Shown: positions 37,720 through 41,697 of the stretch, piece after piece
Position numbering within the stretch: position 1 is the first letter of the stretch
Layout of the letters: each line of letters begins with the position of its first letter
Assembly (NCBI GenBank): GCA_964644045.1
Contig: CAZXUK010000008.1
Location: forward strand, 1-41,697
DNA from: JAIOTG01 sp964644045
GTDB taxonomy: Bacteria > Patescibacteriota > Patescibacteriia > Patescibacteriales > JAGXOH01
DNA: 41,697 bases
Direction of reading: 5' to 3'
Notes under the pieces: generated by a model
What the model saw: the letters and a program-made list of their open reading frames with translations, nothing else
Database searches by the model: none
Told to the model about the DNA's origin: nothing
Made by a program: the position numbers and the translations under genes

Positions 37720-38907
37720 TTATTTGACAATCTTGGAAATTACTCCGGCACCCACGGTTTTGCCTCCTTCTCGGATAGCAAATTTTTGCTTTTCCTCCAG
37801 AGCGACAGGAGCGATCAATTTAATGGTCAAATTAACAGTGTCTCCGGGCATTACCATTTCCGTGCCTTCCGGTAATTCAATTTCCCCGGTAACGTCCGTA
37901 GTTCGGATATAAAATTGCGGTTTATAACCCTTAAAAAACGGTTTGTGTCTACCTCCTTCATCCTTGCTTAAAACATAAACTTCGGCTTCAAATTCGGTAT
38001 GAGGAGTAATGCTGCCGGGTTTACATAAAACTTGGCCTCTTTCCACATCATCCTTTTTGGTTCCTCTTAAAAGAATTCCGGCATTGTCTCCGGCTCTTCC
38101 TTCTTCCAAGGATTTGTTAAACATTTCCACGCCGGTAACCACGGTTTTTTGAGTGTCTTGAAAACCGACAATTTCCACTTCCTCGTTAACTTTAATAACT
38201 CCTCTTTCTATTCTGCCGGTAACCACCGTTCCTCTTCCTTCAATGGAAAAAATATCCTCGATCGGCATCAAAAAAGGTTTTTCCACATCTCTTTCCGGTT
38301 CCGGAATACTCTCATCCAGGGCCTTTATCAAATCCATTATCGGTTGAGCGTCCTCTCCTTCGGAATTTTCCAAGGCCTTTAAAGCCGAGCCCCTGATAAT
38401 AGGAGTTTCATCTCCGGGGAACTCATACTGTTTGAGCAGATCTCTTATCTCTTCTTCCACTAAGTCGATCAACTCTTTATCCTCCACCATGTCGCATTTA
38501 TTCAAAAACACCACAATGGAAGGAACTCCGACCTGGCGGGCTAATAATAAATGTTCCCGAGTTTGGGGCATAGGCCCGTCACTGGCGGCTACCACCAAAA
38601 TAGAACCGTCCATTTGGGCGGCGCCGGTAACCATGTTTTTAACATAATCAGCATGCCCGGGACAATCAACGTGGGCGTAATGACGATTTTCGGATTCATA
38701 CTCCACGTGGGCAGTAGCAATAGTGATACCGCGATCCTTTTCTTCCGGAGCGGCATCAATTTGATCTACGGTTTTGTCTGAAGCCGCTAACCCCTTAGCA
38801 GCTAAAACTTTTAAAATCGCCGCAGTCAAAGTGGTTTTTCCATGGTCAACATGACCAATTGTTCCCACATTAATGTGGGATTTGCTTCTTTCAAATTTTT
38901 CTGCCAT
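37720..38907 (-). CDS. tuf: elongation factor Tu
   Basis: A 395-aa GTPase that delivers aminoacyl-tRNA to the ribosome. P-loop GHVDHGKT is at 18-25, the effector region DRGITIAT at 58-65, DCPGH at 81-85 with catalytic His85, and NKCD at 136-139. Domains 2 and 3 are complete. Two hairpins sit in the 113-nt leader. It lies between an unknown acidic protein gene and rpsJ. Confidence 0.99.
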   Translation of the reverse strand: MAEKFERSKSHINVGTIGHVDHGKTTLTAAILKVLAAKGLAASDKTVDQIDAAPEEKDRGITIATAHVEYESENRHYAHVDCPGHADYVKNMVTGAAQMDGSILVVAASDGPMPQTREHLLLARQVGVPSIVVFLNKCDMVEDKELIDLVEEEIRDLLKQYEFPGDETPIIRGSALKALENSEGEDAQPIMDLIKALDESIPEPERDVEKPFLMPIEDIFSIEGRGTVVTGRIERGVIKVNEEVEIVGFQDTQKTVVTGVEMFNKSLEEGRAGDNAGILLRGTKKDDVERGQVLCKPGSITPHTEFEAEVYVLSKDEGGRHKPFFKGYKPQFYIRTTDVTGEIELPEGTEMVMPGDTVNLTIKLIAPVALEEKQKFAIREGGKTVGAGVISKIVK

Positions 38908-38926
38908 GGTAAATTGCTCACGGCCC

Positions 38927-38971
38927 TGTCTAAAACTGTTTTAGACAAGTTATTACCCACTCCCAGGTGGG
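38927..38971 (-). promoter_or_regulatory. two palindromes in the tuf leader
   Basis: TGTCTAAAAC, one base, and GTTTTAGACA form a 21-bp palindrome (38927-38947), 20 nt before the tuf ATG. A second hairpin CCCAC/GTGGG lies at 38956-38971. They may be an operator, an mRNA stabiliser or a translational control element. No ribosome binding site is obvious. Confidence 0.5.
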
Positions 38972-39020
38972 AACCAGCCGCTTAATTTTAATTATTTATA
39001 ATTTTAATAAATTTTATTTT

Positions 39021-39494
39021 TTACTCTTTTACCTCTTCCGCTCCTCTTTTTATGTCCACCGGAATATCCCAAGAATTCCTTTTTCCCGACTCTTCCGCTT
39101 CTGAATCATTATAGTAATAAAAATTGTCATCCTCTTCCGTTTCTTCTTCTTTTTCTTCTTTTTCTTCCTTTTTTTCTCCAAAACGATCTAATGACTCGGA
39201 TTGCAAAAAATTCTCAATAATTTTATAACTATCCAGTCTTTTATCCTCATTCTCGCTTTTCCAAGCCGCTATATCGCGATTTATTTTATCAATTAGTTCG
39301 TTTTCTGTCAAATTTTTTACTTTCAAGTCCGGAGAAATATCTTCTTCTTTAGAGCGGGAAAACGGGGCTAATTTTTCATACTCTTCCAGGGGAAGCACCA
39401 CAAAATTGTCCCCGCTTTCTTCCGGGTCAAAAACCACAATTCTGTCCCCGGTTTCTTTAACCATTTTTATAACTTTTTTTAACTCCTGACTCAT
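39021..39494 (-). CDS. acidic unknown protein between fusA and tuf
   Basis: A 157-aa protein. Residues about 17-43 (DRIVVFDPEESGDNFVVLPLEEYEKL) look like a small beta domain of the kind seen in antitoxin-like or PhD-like proteins. A helical middle follows (about 60-105). A tail with long runs of Glu and Asp (about 105-135) and FYYYNDSE completes it. No membrane part or enzyme motif is seen. I cannot assign a function. Its place between the two elongation factor genes, 81 nt after fusA and 113 nt before tuf, suggests co-expression with translation genes. Confidence 0.65.
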   Translation of the reverse strand: MSQELKKVIKMVKETGDRIVVFDPEESGDNFVVLPLEEYEKLAPFSRSKEEDISPDLKVKNLTENELIDKINRDIAAWKSENEDKRLDSYKIIENFLQSESLDRFGEKKEEKEEKEEETEEDDNFYYYNDSEAEESGKRNSWDIPVDIKRGAEEVKE

Positions 39495-39575
39495 ATTAAT
39501 AATTTTAATTTTACAAAAACATTTATAATTTTATAGGATTATCACCTCTTAGTCAACTAATGAATCGCAATATAT

Positions 39576-41648
39576 TTATTTGTTTTTTTCCTTTATTTTT
39601 TCCAAAATATTGCCGGGAACCTCGGCGTAATGGAAAAATTCCATGGTATAACTCCCTCTTCCCTGGGTCATGGAGCGCAATTCGGTGGCATAACCAAACA
39701 TCTCGGCCAAAGGAACCTTAGCATCAATCACTTTGTTGTTCCCCCTGTCAGACATTTCCTCCACTTGACCGCGGCGAGAACTAATATCCCCGTTAACAGC
39801 GCCCATATACTCTTCCGGCACCACCACTTCCACTTTCATGATCGGCTCCAATAAAACCGGTTTAGCTTTCTCACAGGCCTCTTTAAAAGCAAAAATGGCG
39901 GCCATTTTAAAAGCCACTTCCGAAGAGTCCACTTCATGATAGGTCCCATCATAAGCGGCCGCTCTAATATCCACTATGGGGTAACCGGCCAAATATCCTT
40001 GCTCTATGGCCTCCTTAACACCTTTTTCCAAGGCGGGAATAAACTCATTGGGGATAACTCCTCCTTTAATTTCATTAACAAATTCAAAGCCGCCTCCTTC
40101 TTCCATGGGCTCCACGCGCAAATAAACATGTCCGTATTGCCCTCTACCTCCGGATTGCTTAATGTATTTTCCTTCCGCTTCAGCGGTTTGCCTAATTGTT
40201 TCCCTGTAAGAAACTTGCGGCTCTCCCACATTGGCTTCTACTTTAAATTCCCTTTTCATCCTATCCACAATAATATCCAAATGAAGCTCTCCCATTCCGG
40301 AGATCAAAGTTTGACCTGTCTCTTCATCACTTTCCACTTGAAAAGTGGGGTCTTCTTCGGATAATTTCTGCAGGGCATTACTCATTTTTTCTTGGTCGGC
40401 CTTGGTTTTGGGCTCAATTGCGATCTTAATCACCGGATCAGGAAAACTAATATTTTCTAAAAGCACCGGCCTGGACTCATCACATAAAGTATGTCCGGTA
40501 GTAACCTCTTTTAAGCCCACAACAGCCACGATGTCGCCGGCATAAACTTCTTTTACTTCTTCCCTGTGGTTGGCATGCATCCTGACCAAACGGCCGATCC
40601 TTTCTTTTTTGCCGGTAGAAGCATTCAAAATATAAGTTCCGGATCGAATTACACCGCTATAGACGCGAACAAAACATAATTTGCCCACATAAGGATCAGT
40701 GGCCACTTTAAACACCAGACCGGCAAAGGGAGCATCGTCATCCACGGTTATTTTAATATCCTCTTCTTCGTTTTTGGGATCCGTGCCCTCCATATCCAAA
40801 ACATCCAAAGGAGAAGGAAGGTAATCCACCACCGCATCCAAAGCGGGCTGAACGCCTTGATTTTGCAAAGCGGTCCCGCACAATACCGGATAAATTTCAT
40901 TATTTACCACGCCTTTGCGCAAAACTTTTTTTATCTCTTCCACGGTTATTTCCTCTCCTGCTAAGTATTTATCCGTTAACTCTTCATCGTTTTCCACGAT
41001 CTTTTCAATCATAATACCTCTGTGTTTTTCCACTTCGGCCTTCATATCTTCGGGGATCTCAATATCTACTCTTTCCTGGCCCCACTCTCCTTTAAACTGA
41101 TAAGCTTTTTGTTCAATCAGATCAATAATCCCGCTAAAACTATCTTCCGCTCCTATGGGAAGCTGTATGGCTACGGCATTGGGGCTTAATCTATCCCAAA
41201 TGGTCTGCAAACTCATATAAAAATCCGCTCCCATTTTGTCCATTTTATTAACAAAACATAATCTGGGAACACTATATTTGTCCGCCTGTCCCCAAACGGT
41301 TTCTGACTGAGGTTCAACTCCGGCAGCTCCGTCAAAAACGGCGATAGCTCCGTCCAAAACCCTTAAAGATCTTTCCACTTCGGCGGTAAAATCCACATGC
41401 CCCGGCGTATCAATAATATTTACTTTATGATCCTGCCAAAAGCTGGTGGTGGCGGCTGAAGTAATGGTTACTCCTCTTTCTTTTTCCTGCTCCATCCAAT
41501 CCATATCGGCGGCACCGTCATGAGTTTCTCCGATCTTATGTTTTTTACCTGTATAAAACAAAACGCGTTCGGTAAAAGTGGTTTTACCGGCGTCAATATG
41601 GGCCATAATCCCTATATTTCTAACTTTTTCCAAAGGATATTCTCTCAT
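39576..41648 (-). CDS. fusA: elongation factor G
   Basis: A 690-aa translocase GTPase of the ribosome. P-loop AHIDAGKT is at 16-23, DTPGH at 80-84, NKMD at 134-137. Domains II-V follow without gaps, including SGMGELHLDIIVDRMKREF and the domain IV block SYRETIRQTAEAEGKYIKQSGGRGQYGHV. Length is normal. rpsL and rpsG, which usually precede it, would lie beyond the window edge. A 14-bp direct repeat (ACAAATTCACGAAT, period 20) fills the few bases upstream (41654-41687). Confidence 0.99.
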   Translation of the reverse strand: MREYPLEKVRNIGIMAHIDAGKTTFTERVLFYTGKKHKIGETHDGAADMDWMEQEKERGVTITSAATTSFWQDHKVNIIDTPGHVDFTAEVERSLRVLDGAIAVFDGAAGVEPQSETVWGQADKYSVPRLCFVNKMDKMGADFYMSLQTIWDRLSPNAVAIQLPIGAEDSFSGIIDLIEQKAYQFKGEWGQERVDIEIPEDMKAEVEKHRGIMIEKIVENDEELTDKYLAGEEITVEEIKKVLRKGVVNNEIYPVLCGTALQNQGVQPALDAVVDYLPSPLDVLDMEGTDPKNEEEDIKITVDDDAPFAGLVFKVATDPYVGKLCFVRVYSGVIRSGTYILNASTGKKERIGRLVRMHANHREEVKEVYAGDIVAVVGLKEVTTGHTLCDESRPVLLENISFPDPVIKIAIEPKTKADQEKMSNALQKLSEEDPTFQVESDEETGQTLISGMGELHLDIIVDRMKREFKVEANVGEPQVSYRETIRQTAEAEGKYIKQSGGRGQYGHVYLRVEPMEEGGGFEFVNEIKGGVIPNEFIPALEKGVKEAIEQGYLAGYPIVDIRAAAYDGTYHEVDSSEVAFKMAAIFAFKEACEKAKPVLLEPIMKVEVVVPEEYMGAVNGDISSRRGQVEEMSDRGNNKVIDAKVPLAEMFGYATELRSMTQGRGSYTMEFFHYAEVPGNILEKIKEKNK

Positions 41649-41697
41649 ATATTACAAATTCACGAATTTAATCACAAATTCACGAATCAGCTTATTA

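Noticed and set aside
1..41697. Prophage, integrative element or biosynthetic cluster
   Set aside because: No integrase, transposase, capsid, terminase, or modular synthase gene was found. Mobile signs are limited to repeats and the toxin-antitoxin pair.

Overview
The window looks like chromosome from a Candidate Phyla Radiation (Patescibacteria) bacterium, most likely a Parcubacteria-type lineage. Reasons: the S10-spc ribosomal cluster runs rpsE directly into rplO with no rpmD (L30), a known CPR hallmark. An ECF sigma factor is followed by a DUF5667-like membrane protein. A large S-layer-like protein carries N-terminal YLGADG-type repeats. The tRNAs have no encoded CCA, and AT-rich intergenic DNA is full of small palindromes. 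The lineage below Parcubacteria is inference.

Layout. 1-1400: a HepT/MntA-type toxin-antitoxin pair between repeat copies. 1403-5071: a 1222-aa secreted S-layer-like protein. 5072-6063: almost 1 kb of hairpins, tandem repeats and low-complexity DNA. 6064-7814: DUF5667 protein and ECF sigma factor. 7815-8763: divergent region with five copies of an 18-bp palindrome in front of a small helix-turn-helix gene, the best candidate for an undescribed regulatory unit. 8889-11420: HU, an isolated divergent PurC, an MBL-fold hydrolase and a small Cys protein. 11539-11870: tRNA-Trp, a broken second copy carrying a palindrome, and their promoter. 11882-14894: AI-2E-family permease, lipoprotein, L33, repeat element, MutM and a possible 35-aa membrane peptide. 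14936-15682: tRNA-Tyr, tRNA-Thr, a tRNA-Tyr-derived inverted repeat and a (TTATTTCAC)-like tract. 15695-20323: a co-directional set (ybaK-scpA-scpB-dac-tpiA-TPR) with its own promoter and terminator. 20382-25451: aspS behind a T-box-like leader, then recO, ruvX, map and a cation antiporter. 25465-41648: a Ser/Gly/Lys-rich unknown protein, secY, the ribosomal protein cluster, tuf, an unknown acidic protein and fusA, all on the minus strand.

How it works together. The right half is core growth machinery: translation factors, ribosomal proteins, the Sec channel and Met aminopeptidase. A non-discriminating-looking AspRS appears to be controlled by tRNA charging through the T-box leader. The ybaK-TPR group combines tRNA editing, chromosome condensation (ScpAB), wall trimming and glycolysis. 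The left third is accessory: surface protein, sigma/DUF5667 pair, toxin-antitoxin pair and repeat-rich DNA. Many ribosomal proteins carry Lys/Glu-rich tails. Gene starts in the ribosomal cluster lack a Shine-Dalgarno sequence, whereas purC has a perfect one.

All coordinates and motif matches were read by eye; no database search or folding program was used.
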